DNA of 64,000 nucleotides from Larus michahellis (Eukaryota; Chordata; Aves; Charadriiformes; Laridae). The notes under the pieces were generated by a model. It was not told the origin of the DNA, made no database searches, and saw only the letters and a list, made by a program, of their open reading frames with translations. The translations under genes and the position numbers were made by a program. The stretch spans positions 18,057,201 to 18,121,200 of the forward strand of contig NC_133900.1 of assembly GCF_964199755.1 (NCBI RefSeq), given 5' to 3'. Position 1 is the first letter of the stretch, and every line of letters begins with the position of its first letter. Positions 1 to 12,363 of the stretch are shown in pieces.

Positions 1-3000
1 GTCTCATCCTTAACTGTATTCCATTGTCCCTGATCCACAGTGGTTTAGTTATGTATTTATCATTTATAACATGTGAATAAGCCACAGAAATTAGAAATAA
101 AAATTTTACATTCTAGTTTAACTGAAGTCCTTTTCCCGCTTTCTCAGCAAGTTCTCCTTTTTGCTGTCAAAGCACAGGAAAGGAACTGAAAAGCAGATAT
201 TGCTCTGAGATAAGACTTCTTAGGGACCAGAAAAGGGTAGGGGAAAAAAGAATTACATCCTTCTCCAGCATTTTACAATCCTTTTCTATAATCCAGTGCC
301 CCAGCCACTGCTAGCCACCCTACACAGGGGAGACTTCTGGCCTGTCTTAGGTAGGGTAGGTTGTACCAGTAACACACTGTTATTTAAGCTGTGTGTTCTC
401 ACATGACGGAAAAGACACATTTAGTCCTAGGCCCTGAGCAACTCCATTTGGGCTAGTCAGCCCAAAGTACGTAATCTTATTTTATGATGTACACAAGACC
501 TTAGAAAGTACCCGTGCCATCATCTAATTAGTTTTGCTCATTTGCATTTCTAATTTGAGTCCCATTGTTATTTTCAGAAATAACTGTTAATATACTTAGT
601 GACCCTGTCTAATTTTATTCATTTTTTAGCAAAAGAAATAGAGGTCCAAGTAGTTTGCTACAGATAAATTAATTGAATGTAATGTATACATTTAAAAGGG
701 TTATAGTGCCTTTATTTGTTAGATGATGAAAACTGAGGGATTATACTTTTGATAAGGTAGTACATATTTTGCTTGCTATAATTAATTGTGGCTAATAAGT
801 GCAAAATTAAATTCTAATACTCTAATCATGCTGAGGTAATGTCGATGAAATTTGACGTAAGTATAACTGAGTGTTTTGTGTAACTAGTAAGCGTTATATA
901 GATGTCATCCTTGAAAAAGATGATAATCAAAGGTATAAAAGACATAACTTGGGTGATTAAGCCAGCCTGATTTAGTGGACTATTATAAACAAGATTACAT
1001 GCTGAAATCATAACGGAAAACACATGAGGGATTTTTTGAGGTTTTTTTGGTTTTGTTGGTTTTTGTTTGTTTTTTTTTTAAGATGGCTTTGTCTACTGGT
1101 TTCTGCTAAAGTAAATCTAGGATTCCTTGTGAATATGTCAGAGTGATAAACGAGAGAAAAATCAAGTGGAAGCAACTAGTGTTATTTGTATCCAATCTTA
1201 TTTGAATCATATCTGACATTTAATAAATTACTATTTCTAAAAAATCTCTTCCTAGAATTGAGGAATATTCCATAGCTGCACCATCTCCCAGTTCACTGTC
1301 TTCCCAGGTTTCCAATATGACTAGATCTCTTCTGTACAATTTTTACATCTTCAGTAATAATAGCATAGTTTTGCAGCTTAGTATCAATTACAAATGTCAC
1401 TAACGTGCTACTCACTCTTTATTGCAGGACTTTAAATGTTAAATAAAACAAAATCTGATACCAAGCCTCACACAAATTGGCAAGACCTTTTTTGCTTTTT
1501 CACATTTTAGCACTATTTCTGTTTACGTCCTTTTAGTTAGTTTTCAATCTGCATAATAGTGTTCCTAATTAAGACAGTTTGAAGTAATTGTCAGCCTCGC
1601 AAAGTTTCTGTACTGTACCATTATAAAGAAATCTTCCTCAGAAAGAGCAGGCTGCAAGAAACAAATGTGCAGATGCAAAGTTTGTATTTGAATGTTGTGA
1701 GTAACACTTCACATTGCCGTGCTGATAGTCGCCCCAAGCTTTCAAAACTGTCTGGAGTATATTGTGTGGCTTTGGCTTTAGGAGACCCTGAAAACTATAT
1801 TCCTCTCACTTTCTTGATAGTTTTAGTTGCATTAATTTTTAATTCACAAACTGTATTATGCAACTTTGACATGAATTGCTTCTTCATGGATGATTTCACT
1901 TAGATAAAACCAAGTGTTCCCGAGTCTTCAGTTACTTATGGAGTACAGCTTGTGTTCCCACATAATTTTTAGCATTCTGGAAAAAAAAATACTTATTCCT
2001 GAATAGGAAATAGAAATTTGGAAAAAAAAAAAAAATACTGAGTACTTACGTTGCAACATTGTGTTTTCAAAGCTGTGCTACAGGTGTAAAAGGCAGGTAA
2101 GTATTCTCGTATCTTTTAAATGATGGGGAAACTTGAGTTATGAAGAGGTTAAGAGAAGTGCTGATGGCCATTCAGTGAATTACTTAGAAAGCCAGGATTA
2201 TCTCTCTAACCTTTTTCCACCTTGTTCACACTGCTCATGAAGACAATCAGATTAATGTTAAGAGATTAATTACAGTATCTTAAGTCATCTGTTATTTTCC
2301 TTCATGAAGTGTAAAATCAAAATCACTTAATATGATCTACTGAATGAAATAGGCATGCTGCAGTTAAGGTATCATTAGCAATTACTACATTGTCTTCTCT
2401 GTGTATCTCAGACATGGATTGGGATGGAATTTGTTGCGCAGGAGTCAAAATAAACACGGATATTTTATATTTTTTTTTAAGGATATGGCTGCTAAAGATT
2501 CCAATGTGATAACAAATTTGTTTCACAAGAACTGAGAGAACTTTCTAAACATCTTAAGACTGTTGATGTTTGAAAGCTACACCTGCCCTTTTCCTGCAGA
2601 GGAAAATGAAATAGGAACATTAATCCGTGTCAGTAATATTTAGCTACTTGGAGGAGATTCAAGATGTCTTTCAGTTTTTAATTTTGTCCAAAGCTATAAG
2701 ACCTAAATTTATGTCTGCATTGACACATGTAAGTGTATAACTACATTGGGGTCTTAACATCCTCTATATCATTTATATGATATTTGGGATATTTCCTAAG
2801 CCCGCTTTCCCAGCTTCGAAAACCATGACAGTTGTGGATGTTCAAATACCATATTCTCTTCAATGTATGCTGTCAGTTCATTTAGGGAATCCTCCTACGT
2901 CAGCAGTATCTGCTAAATAGTAATCTTAGGGTATCGAACCGTTAGGGGACACATATTGTGAACAGAAGTTAATTCAAGTGTGAACATTACATTTTAGGTG

Positions 3001-3349
3001 CTGTTTGGAGTTGGATTTGTGCCTGCTAGACTGAGTTCACCCTGTTTCAGATCTGGATTCTCTTCTGCCAGATCCAACAGGTACGTGACTTTCATTCTGT
3101 AACATTTGTAGTAAGCCTTCTGGTTTGCTGCTGAGGGTACTATTTACTGTACAAGAATCTGTGTGTACTTTAGTGCAGAGAATTAGTAAAGGATGAGTCA
3201 TAGTAATTAATGTAATGGCTTTTTTTCATGGTACTGTAATTCTCGGTCTATGTTTTTGTGTGAGTTCTAAGGTGGCATAGTCAGGTGCTATAGCTGAAAG
3301 AATTGATCCTTTTCTGAATTGATGGGAGGGGCAGGCAGGGGAGAACACA

Positions 3350-3369
3350 GGGCAGGGCGGGGAATAGGG
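3350..3369 (+). other. G-quadruplex motif
   Basis: Four G-tracts (3350-3352, 3355-3357, 3359-3362, 3367-3369) are separated by loops of 2, 1 and 4 bases, which meets the strict G3+ N1-7 rule. It lies in a locally G-rich patch (about 3324-3374) inside AT-rich sequence. Short loops favour a stable fold. Whether it forms or matters in the cell cannot be told from sequence. Confidence 0.6.
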
Positions 3370-4719
3370 AAGGCGAAAAAGTTGGTTTGATTATATTTTA
3401 TACCTCAAAAGGGAGTACAGGAGTATAGGCTTCTCCTCATGTAATGTGCAGCACCACTGTCTTTGTCTTGGCACAACTGTTCACAGAGTCATGTGCTGAC
3501 TTTGCTTGGAGAACAGATGTGGCACAGCCTTTTGTTTTCTAAGCTGTGTGATCTACTTAGTTTGTCTGGAGCGAGCAGTGGTGTGCCAGGAATCAGCATT
3601 AGGCTTGATCCTTAATTAATATATGCTGTACATTTCTGAAACAAGTGGAAAAAACAATATGCTTGGCATTTGAAAGTGCTAGAAATACAGAAAGTATTGT
3701 AAATACCAGACACATTTGCAAAATAGCGTTGAGACTCCTCTGTTAAATATCTGCTTGTTTTTAAAGCCTCATCTGAACTTCAAGCAACACAGAGTAGCAT
3801 AAGTGTGTTTTTCATTTATTCTCGCACAAAGTAATAGCTTGTTACCTTGATAAGACACTTTTTAAAGTAAATTGTTTTATCTTTTTATGTTACTGGAAAA
3901 ATAGCAGCCACTAAAAGTGGGCTAATGACTCTTTCAACCTCCCTTTTTTCTGCAGTGAGATCACATTTTTTTGGTGAGACACAAAAATCTACAATATATT
4001 AGAAAAGATGATCTGATACTAATCAGGAGTTCATGAAAGCTCTTCTGTAAGATACAATCATTATTAAGACTGTTGAGGAAAGCTCCAATTCACAAGCAAA
4101 ACCTTCATCAATGTCCCCACTATTTTTGCAAGGTAACAAAAATTGGTGACGAACTATAATCCCTCCTCAAGCGTACGTAATTTCCTCCTCAAAAAGAGCC
4201 TTGTTGAAAAATACTTTGTTCATGGAAAACTGTGGGGTGTGAGTGGACTTTAATTCTACTTTCAGATGGAGCTGCAAGAGTCTGACTGAATGTGTTGTGG
4301 ATGGGAAAATATTTCATATGTCATTGTCATAAACACTTAAAAATCAGGTGACTGGGAAGCTCTTTTCGTTACACTTGTCCCCTTGCTTATCTTCTCACTG
4401 CAATAGTACTGTCTCCTCATTGTCTCTGAAGTGTCTGCCAGCTTCAAGGTGCTCTCTGTCGTCTAGGGCCCGCTGCTTTTCAGGTCACATCTGAAAATCC
4501 TGCATAACTCTTTAATTTCTCTCTTCCTACTCAAGTAATTATTATTATATCCAGGAAATTATATTAAAAAAAAATATTAAGGTCACAAAGTCAAGCACTC
4601 AAATTAGAAAACATTAAAATTAAAGTTGCCCATGCAACCTTCATTTGGCTCCCTTGGGCATGTGCACGATAATGGTCTTTAATTACATCATCACAGAGTA
4701 TTTTTTTTTTTACATGGGA

Positions 4720-4742
4720 TCCCTGACTCATTCAGTCAGGGA
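4720..4742. repeat. Short hairpin containing an AP-1 consensus
   Basis: Perfect 9-bp arms (4720-4728 and 4734-4742) flank a 5-base loop. The left arm and loop together contain TGACTCA (4724-4730), the consensus AP-1 (TRE) binding site. Chance occurrence of either is not rare in 64 kb, so function is only possible. Confidence 0.35.
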
Positions 4743-6289
4743 CGGTACTTCCTTAATTAGGAGCATTCAGTATTTCATTCTCTTGTCCTTGTTCAGTGTG
4801 TGGACATGCCTTATTGACTTCAAACTATTCAGACTGCACTCTTTAAGCAGAAATTATTGATTTTTCTATGCTATTTTTTAAGTGGAACTCATTAATATAA
4901 TGTCAGGCATTACTTTATATTCACAAAATCCTTATAAGGTTAAGGGATTTTATTATCTCCATTTCACAGATGGGTAATGGCCATTCAGAGAAATTAAGCT
5001 TAAATGTATTCACTAGTTTTGCGCTCCCAGTTTGGGGTGTCTGTAACCTCCTATTCTTCAGTGTGCTTGGCACAGTTTAATGCTGTACACGCTCAGGAGA
5101 TGAGCTCTACTCAATTTTCTGTTTCTTCTAAATACTCGGGAATTTGGCTTGGGATCTGTAGTGGAAAAACCTACAAAACAAAGATTTAAGAAATAGCAAA
5201 GGAAAACCTTTAAAAAGTCATTATAAAGTTTGGAATAAAACTTTTTCACAGGGCTGCTAAGGAAAAGGCTAACATCTAATCGAGATCTGCAGTGCAGATA
5301 CAGCTGCCTTATTTTTATTTCTGAAAATCCTTTTTCCATTCACTACATATTCAACAAAAAGTATATAGATGGTTTAAAGAGCATGTATGACTGCAATGTT
5401 AGTACTTTTTCTGTAAAGGTCTTATGAATAAGAGTGATTTTCTGAAATGAAGAAGGGAACATCAGTTGGCAACAGCAAGTAGTTTAATAACAGATACCTA
5501 CAATGAGATTAAATTTTAGTTGCGGGCATTATCTCAATTTTTCTATTGCTTTAAATTTGATTTTATCTCGATCTTTGAGGAAGTCTGTATGGTCAGGACA
5601 GAAGGATTTATTATATTTATATTTGCTGATTACAATATCAAAGAACAGTCAGTATAATGTGTACATTTTGGACATATATTCAAACAAGGAACAGAAAAGC
5701 AACCCATCGTATCTCATAACGAGCGCATCAGCAGCACTGGAGTCTTTAAATCCCCAACACAGGCCTCTGGCCTTTGAGCTAACAGAGCAGATGTAGTGCT
5801 AGGGGCTTTCACCTTCCAAGTGTATCAATTCTTTCGCAATCATGAACTATACATGTTGCTAGAAGGATTCACACATCTTCACTGCTGACAGAGGACCTCA
5901 GAGTACCAGGTTTCACTCAGGGATCTGGAGGGATTCTCACTGTAATCAGAGGGTTGCAGGTATTACTTACTGACTTGATCGTTCCCATTGCTTCTCCTTA
6001 GTCTGAATATCAGCTTTTTTCCCCTACAGCCTATCTTAGTTCTCGCTCACTAGCTTCCTGCTCACTTCCTTTCTCATTCATAGGATTTCTGCCCATAGAT
6101 CCCATTTATCTTTTGTGTTCTTTTCCATGATCACATTTTTGATTCTTTACATTTGAACGGAGCAACGTTTTCCTTCATGGTGGTCAGATGCCAGAGGACA
6201 GTGACAGTGCAAGCACACAACAGGCCTTTTATTCCCTTGCTACGTGTGGGATACAGAAATGTTTATTTCAGTAACATTATCTGACTGAG

Positions 6290-6760
6290 GACCTTGTCAA
6301 ATGGGATAATAAGGAAAAATGGGTAAGCCATAGACAAAACAATACGAACCTGACAGGCAAACATAACAGAGACAAAACAAGAAACAAACCTTGTCAGTCA
6401 CACTAATTGATGGGCTATCAAGAAACTGCATGCAAACCTGGGCTTTGCAGCCAATAACGATGGAAACCTGAAGGTTCAAAATGTTGTGGAGGGAGCTCAG
6501 CGGGACTATGCAAACTGACATGGGAACATGCAGGGGAAGGGAATGGGGGAGAAACAAAGGAGAAATAGGGGGATAAAACGGTCTGGTCGTGTGTAAAACA
6601 TGGCCAGTCACTATGCTGGTCTAAGCCCTGTGCCTGAGCACCAATCTGTCCTGTCGTCTTGTTAAATCCTTTCTTAACTATCTCTCTGCATAATCTCTCT
6701 ATCCTGTGTGCGTGCAAGGATCAAGTGCCAACTACTAGGGGGTACTGGTGTGAGTGGATA
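6290..6760 (+). mobile_element. Probable solo LTR of an avian endogenous retrovirus
   Basis: The stretch has the layout of a retroviral LTR on the + strand. A CCAAT-like 'gccaataac' lies near 6450 and a TATA-like 'gataaaac' near 6572-6579. A pyrimidine-rich R/U5-like segment with 'gtcttgttaaatcc' (weak polyadenylation-like) follows near 6657-6670, then 'cctgtgtgcgtgcaagg' near 6704-6720 and 'ggtactggtgtgag' near 6741-6754. These downstream motifs resemble U5 segments I know from chicken ERV LTRs, but the family is not certain. No gag, pol or env frame adjoins it, so it would be a solo copy. The ends are approximate; I could not identify target-site duplications or TG/CA termini. Open frames inside are not expected to be genes. 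Confidence 0.45.
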
Positions 6761-6960
6761 TGAGCCAGCTGCTGGATGCATGCTCAGCTTTGCTACTGCT
6801 TGAACCTGCAGATATGAGAGCAGCAGCCACCATGTCCCTCGGCCCGGGCAGAGACCCCGTGTCCCTAAGCGCACTGGGCTGTGCTCCAGCGGCTGGGCAA
6901 GGACAGAGTCCTGGGCCAGACCTGCTAGAGGAGGTGTCTGTTCTTAACATGCCTTAACAC
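6761..6960. other. GC-rich patch beside the LTR
   Basis: About 200 bases with markedly higher G+C than the surroundings and a few CpGs near 6840-6870. Both strands carry 65-70 codon frames (for example 6754-6957 plus and 6735-6950 minus), but GC-rich DNA has fewer stops and no splice sites support coding. It may be the 3' part or flank of the adjacent LTR, or a small CpG-containing regulatory patch. Confidence 0.35.
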
Positions 6961-9900
6961 AAAGGTTTTCATTTGGCAGAAGTACTTGCAAGGAGTAAAT
7001 TGGGCAGGATATAATTTTGAAGCGTTATAATAATAATCTAACCTGACGCTTGGTGCAAGTATAATGAAAAGTTTATCTTTTATATGCAGGGCTAATGATC
7101 CTATTTTTTTAATAGAAAAGCTTTTTGTGCTATTTGTTTTCGAGGTTACAATACTTATATATGCTAATCTTTAAAAAGATTGTATGATTATGAACAAGGT
7201 GATGAGAAATATCAAGACAAAATGAATATGTGGCATCCCCTTCACCTTATTTAAATAAGGTTTGATTCAAATTCCTATTTAAGATCATAATATGACTGAG
7301 AAATCTTCCATTCACTTATCCAGGCATGGATGGAATTTGAATTTATAAATACCAGTTGTTTCAAGGTTGTGCAGGGTTATGCATAATATTCTTTACTGTA
7401 TATTGCTGCAGCAGAAAAAGGTAGCAGAATCACTTCCTCATGACTACTGAAAACAATGGGTAAACTCCCTACTTCCTACATGCTTTCACATGTAGAGTTT
7501 TCCCCATTGCAACACTTGCTCAAAATATTATGGTTTAACGTCAAGTTTGTTTATTTTTTTTTCAATAAACAGTGAAAATGATCTCTATAGTAACTGGTAG
7601 CTCAAGCACTAAGGTTGTTTGAGAAAATTGAATTGTGCTGAGGGGCAACTGTGGTTATGAAGTGTGTAGTGCCTGTAAACAAACAGAAAAAGATGCATAT
7701 TCCCTCAGCAAAAGCTACTTCCAGGGAGCAGAGAATGTCAATAAGTAGGTGTATGAGGTGGCTATAGCGAATAGTGCAGACAGAGGAGGGAAGCCAGATG
7801 TTGTAATGCTGTGACACTGCACAGAAGATCAATGCGTAGCATTAAAATAAGCAGTTGTCCCGCTACAGCTGGTCATGCATAGCACGGTGTACAGTTGGAA
7901 TATATAATGCTGTAGCATCTGCTTCTCTGTAAGGCTTTAATTTTCTTTTTCAGACAGTTATAATCTCAAATCTTTTATTTGATAACTCAGATGTGCTTGA
8001 CAGAAGAAAAAGGGCTGCAGTGTTGTCATGATCTCTAAGTACATTCCTTTGGCAATGAAAGTGATTCCAGAATATCATGTACAGTACACTGCAGTGAAAA
8101 CACGGAAAGTATTTGCTTTCCTCCCTGCTGCACCCCAGTCATGTTCTTTTCTTGACACAAGATGGAGAGTGGGGGACAAGGAGTAGTCAGATAAAAAGAA
8201 AGGCATTTCATTTGCGGTTAGGGCAAGTCACAAAAGAATGGACATTTTTCAGAGTTGGAGTTTGTTGCTTTGCTTATATTTTTGCACTTCAGGGCATCTA
8301 AATCTCTTAATGAGATGCGAACCAAAATTGGTTTATATGGATTTTGTTTTGTTACAGAAACCTTGGGTTTTTTCAACGTTGCTTTTCCTGGCCAATATTT
8401 AAAAAAAGTTTTAAATACACTTTTATGTAGGCACGCTCTTCTGCTATATGTGTATACATTTGTTTTACTGGAAAAAGATGTTGTGATTTTTAATGTATTG
8501 ACAGATAGGAGGGAAATTAAAAATTAAGAGTGCACTGTAATACTGTTTTCGTGCCTGCAGGTTTGACCCCAATGAATAAACAGTGAAGTTTGTTTAGTTT
8601 TCTGTGGTTTCCAGCAGTCCTGCCAGGCTATGGCAGCTTAGTCTTTTTAATAATGTTACTTTGCCTTTGGATAAAAGCCTGCTGCATATACTGATTCCAC
8701 AAATGAATGTACAAATATTAAAAGGGGAAAAGGGATTTATACCTGAATATTGGATTGATCTAATTACATTATAGAATCAAATAAAATCACTTCTTGGGAA
8801 AACAGACCGCTAAATTTCATGCATAATTGTATATCCATTTTGAAAAAGTAAACCACTTATGTCACTGGCATATTCGCATAGAATGTGATTGAAGGTCCCA
8901 GCCTTTTGGTAAACATACATGCCTTATTGAATGGTACAGTCTTTTTACTTCCTAAACACACCAGTGATTTCTCCCTGTGCGTATCTCCATCTTCAGATCC
9001 CTTGCATGCAATCTCACCACCTTTTTCAGGGAGTCCTTGCAGCCTTTCCCACCCATCTCCTTTGCTGACAATTTTCTCACTCTCTCCAGAGTAACGGGTA
9101 CATCCTTTCTCCTTGCTTCATGTATAGTTCTCCCATTTCCACACAATTTTGTCTTTTTTCTGCAACTTTTTGAAGGAGACGCATTGTTCTGCTAATCCCA
9201 TAAGGCTTCAATTTATCTGTAATCCTGACTGATTCTTTTTTCATAATTACTTATTTATTCTTTCTCCTTGTTTATTCCACGCAGTGGAGGAATGAGCCTA
9301 AAAAGCACTGCAGTCTGATGCCTGAATGTGCAAAGCATGGCCTCTGTGTTGCTGTGCTGCAGGATACAGCGATAAACTTCAAGGTCAAAAGGTCAGTGAA
9401 GCAAGTATAGGTGAAAAGAAGATATACATCGCTTCCTGCATAGAAAAGCCTGGGGCTTTCTTGTGAAGCAGTTAGAGAAAATTAGCACACAACATCAAAA
9501 TGGCAAGTAACCCAAAGTAATTTTATTTCTCTTATCTTGCTAGTCAATATTTTTCAAGGAGGGTAACACTTGCTGTCAACAACACAACAGTAACTTTTAA
9601 TGTCTACATCAGCTGTGTGATCTTTGTTTCTTCCGCCAGAACAGTATTCCGTTACATTTTTAGTGTCTTAAACAATATGTTTACTTCCATCCTCCAGCTA
9701 TCCTTTCTCGTTTTGTCAGGCAGGACAGGAAAACCAAAAGCCCACTGAAAAAAAAAAAAAAAAAGCCAAACCAGAAAAGAAGTTATTAACTCAGGCTAAG
9801 ATGGGTTATTTTCTCACATTTCCTGCAGAGACATGTTACAAACCAAAGAAGGATCAATCCTGAGCCGCAAAAGTATTGTTCTACTTTCCACAATTTCTAC

Positions 9901-12037
9901 AGATTTGCTTTCAGAATTACATTCGGTTGTTTTTGCTGAGACAGTACAATTAAAGCTGAAGGTAGACTTGAAAAAAATTAGACTATAGGCCAAGTGGAAG
10001 CAAACTGATTGAAATCAGCTCAGAGGAGAGGTTTCAAGTTGATAGCCCGTGTTCATTCCAGTAAGTCGATGTGGTTCAGCAGATGACTAGAGCTGTATCA
10101 AAGATAAGAATAAGTAGTCAGAAATATGAAGGGACCCAGAAAAAATAGTGACTGAAGCAAAACTGTGGAACATAAAAGGGGGGGGAAGCAGGGGGGATGT
10201 TGAAGAGGTCGGGGAGAAAGTGGTGTTTGAGAGTCTGAATGATTAATAATAAAGACACTTGAAAACAAGCTTAGGAAATAGATGTTAAGATTCTAAACGT
10301 TCAATTTAACAGATGAACATTAGGGAAAAGTCTAAGCCCTCAGGAATCAGGACAAAATTATATAGTAGGTAATTTCACAACTACTTTGACACAGGCTGAA
10401 AGGGAAGGATTATCTTTGCTACAATAAGTTTATTCCTAAAACCTGACTCCTAAAAACTTTATATGAAAATCAGAATGAAAAGAACTGGGGAACAACTGTC
10501 CCCATCCTGAAAAAGGCTTAACAGACAAGCAAGTAGATGTCATTTAGTTACCATTTAGTAAAAGAAACATTTCTGTTACCAGCTAGGAGAAAAATTTTCT
10601 TTGTGCTGTGTTGATCTGGGCTCATTTACATGCAGAGAAAACGTAAGTCTTCTAAATACTAGACTTAGGCTTACCTATTTTTTTCAGAAAACTTCACATA
10701 GGCACACTGCATGTTAAGAAGATAAAACAAGAAACTACACCAGAAAAGATAAATTTGTATTTGTTTTAACTGCACTAAAGGCACTAATTCAGACTACAGT
10801 AGGGTAATTTAGTACCTGGTTTAGTTGTGGAACTAGTTTAAACTGCTATTCACTACATAAAACTGTAATATACTTTTCACCTCACTTCCCTTTGGTCTAC
10901 ACAGGACATGTATGATGTTTAAAAACTACTTTTCTAACATACGGTTATAATTACTTTCTGTAATTAAGTCAATGTATTTTTTATCATTAAATCAACAAAA
11001 CTGAGAAATATATTCATGATTGAAGCCTCTGAAAAAGTGTTAATATTAGGGACCATAATTCAGGAGTGCATTATGAAACATTATGCATTGTGGTCGTCAT
11101 TCTGAACTCAATCACTGCATACGCTTGAAATGTGATATTAACATTACAGTCATATCATATTAATCTACCCCATTTCATCACATGCTAGAATGTTGCCATA
11201 AAATTATTCCAAGATTCTTAGAGCCTCTGAGTTTTTCCAGGTTAGTTAGTGGATCTGGTCAGCTTAGATGTTTTCCTGCTAATTTTTCTATGACCCTTCA
11301 CTCCCTGAGACATTTTTCATCTAAAGAACCCCATCTGAAAGTCAGCAGGGACTTGAGCTTGGCTTGCACCCAGGAAGACATCCTTCTTTGAAGACAGATA
11401 ATCATTGTCATTGGTACTTGTCCCCTACTACCTTTTCTGAAGAAACTACAAAAGCATCAAAATTAGACGACTACTTGCTAATGCCAGATGCAGTGCTCTT
11501 CTGGTTCGAGTCTACTTTAACCAATCATTGATTTTCACAGAATATTAAGAATCTCCTGATGACCAGAAATCGGGAGGGACTGTGGCTCTGAATCTAGAAC
11601 ATAAATGAGAATATGAAGTTAGGTTATTGCTCTGAATAGAGTAGCTTAATGTTGTAGCCATAAAGGGAGTTAGATATTTTGCTTTACAATATTAGAGAAT
11701 CTGACTTAACGGTGCATGAGGATATGGAAAAGTTCAGTTCTAGTCCTTCCTGCATCCCATCCCCACTGCCAAACCAAATAAGGTAGTGAATAAACTACAA
11801 ATACCCATACATATGTGCAGCCAGTTATACGATTTTTGTATCATGCAATCAATCTGCAAAAAATGGTAGACTTCCATTTGGGAAACTCCTTGAAAGTACA
11901 GACTCATTTCTCTAGGTGTTGCCTTTGACTCTTCTGCTGTTTGTCATTCCTCATGTAGCTGTATCCTTCAGCTACACAGGAAAGTAATGAGACAATAATA
12001 TAGGTGAGCGATACAAGAAATGCAAAGTGATCTGAAT
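6961..12037. other. Non-coding stretch with one perfect 18-bp palindrome
   Basis: No supported gene. An 18-bp perfect palindrome lies at 7244-7261, an A-run at about 9747-9763, and G-runs at about 10180-10200. A minus-strand frame at about 8952-9190 encodes a Lys/Arg-rich peptide and follows an 'attagcag' acceptor-like site, but it lacks a pyrimidine tract and runs into a stop without a clear donor. I do not call it a gene. Confidence 0.6.
7244..7261. repeat. Perfect 18-bp palindrome
   Basis: The two 9-base halves (7244-7252, 7253-7261) are exact reverse complements with no spacer and a TTTAAA centre. Purely structural observation; no family or function is assigned. Confidence 0.6.
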
Positions 12038-12363
12038 TCAGGAAATTCCTTTTGCATTGGCAATGATTTGAGGATGCAGATAGCAAGAAAGACTGATCAC
12101 CAGAGATGAGAAATGGTTGAGTGATTCTTTCAAATGAGATAGAATATGTCTTTCACTATATAAAGTCTCCTTTCCAGGAGACTGGCAAAGGATAATAAAG
12201 GAAATTTCCACCAAAGACAGTGGACTTTGTCGTATTTGATTGTAAAAATGTAGGAAGACTTGCATTATTACTTCACTATCCCTGAAAATTAGTTCTTTTA
12301 CTGGACTGTGTAAAGTCATTTTGGTGGAAGATGAGGTTGCTGCTTCAGTGCTCAAGCTGCGGT
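12038..12363 (-). CDS. Candidate minus-strand 3' coding exon, product unknown
   Basis: Read on the minus strand, a long pyrimidine tract ending 'cttcttatag' (12364-12373) precedes an open frame of 107 codons that stops with TGA at 12038-12040. Only one of the three phases is open after the acceptor: the exon begins with the last two bases of a split codon. The predicted peptide opens with a Ser/Thr-rich stretch (STEAATSSSTK), followed by amphipathic segments rich in Leu, Ile, Phe and His, suggesting alpha-helix. It has no signal peptide, transmembrane segment or motif I recognise. A remote resemblance to part of the meiotic protein MEI4 crossed my mind, but I cannot support it. With no polyadenylation signal just downstream and no confirmed upstream partner exon in matching phase, this may be a chance frame. 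Confidence 0.35.

Larger units (their letters stand above)
1..6289. other. Non-coding AT-rich stretch
   Basis: No supportable gene is visible. Small open frames on both strands (60-97 codons) have no splice context that sets them apart from chance, apart from weak candidates such as a 30-nt segment at about 3051-3080 between a 'tttcag' and a 'gtacgtg'. The stretch holds a T/G-rich low-complexity run near 1038-1080, A-runs near 1981-1989 and 2023-2035, a G-quadruplex motif at 3350-3369 and a short hairpin at 4720-4742. It is best read as intron or intergenic DNA. Confidence 0.7.

Noticed and set aside
5058..5175. Minus-strand frame after a 'gttttgtag' acceptor, ending in a stop
   Set aside because: About 36 codons only; no partner exon or recognised sequence, so too weak to list as a gene.
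6735..6957. Overlapping plus and minus ORFs in GC-rich DNA
   Set aside because: GC-richness alone reduces stops; the location next to an LTR and lack of splice sites argue against a gene.
8952..9190. Lys/Arg-rich minus-strand frame that looks protein-like
   Set aside because: Acceptor lacks a pyrimidine tract, possible donors are weak, and purine-rich DNA naturally gives such peptides.
11495..11520. 'ggttcgagtc' reminiscent of a tRNA T-loop
   Set aside because: No acceptor stem, D-loop or anticodon arm can be arranged around it.
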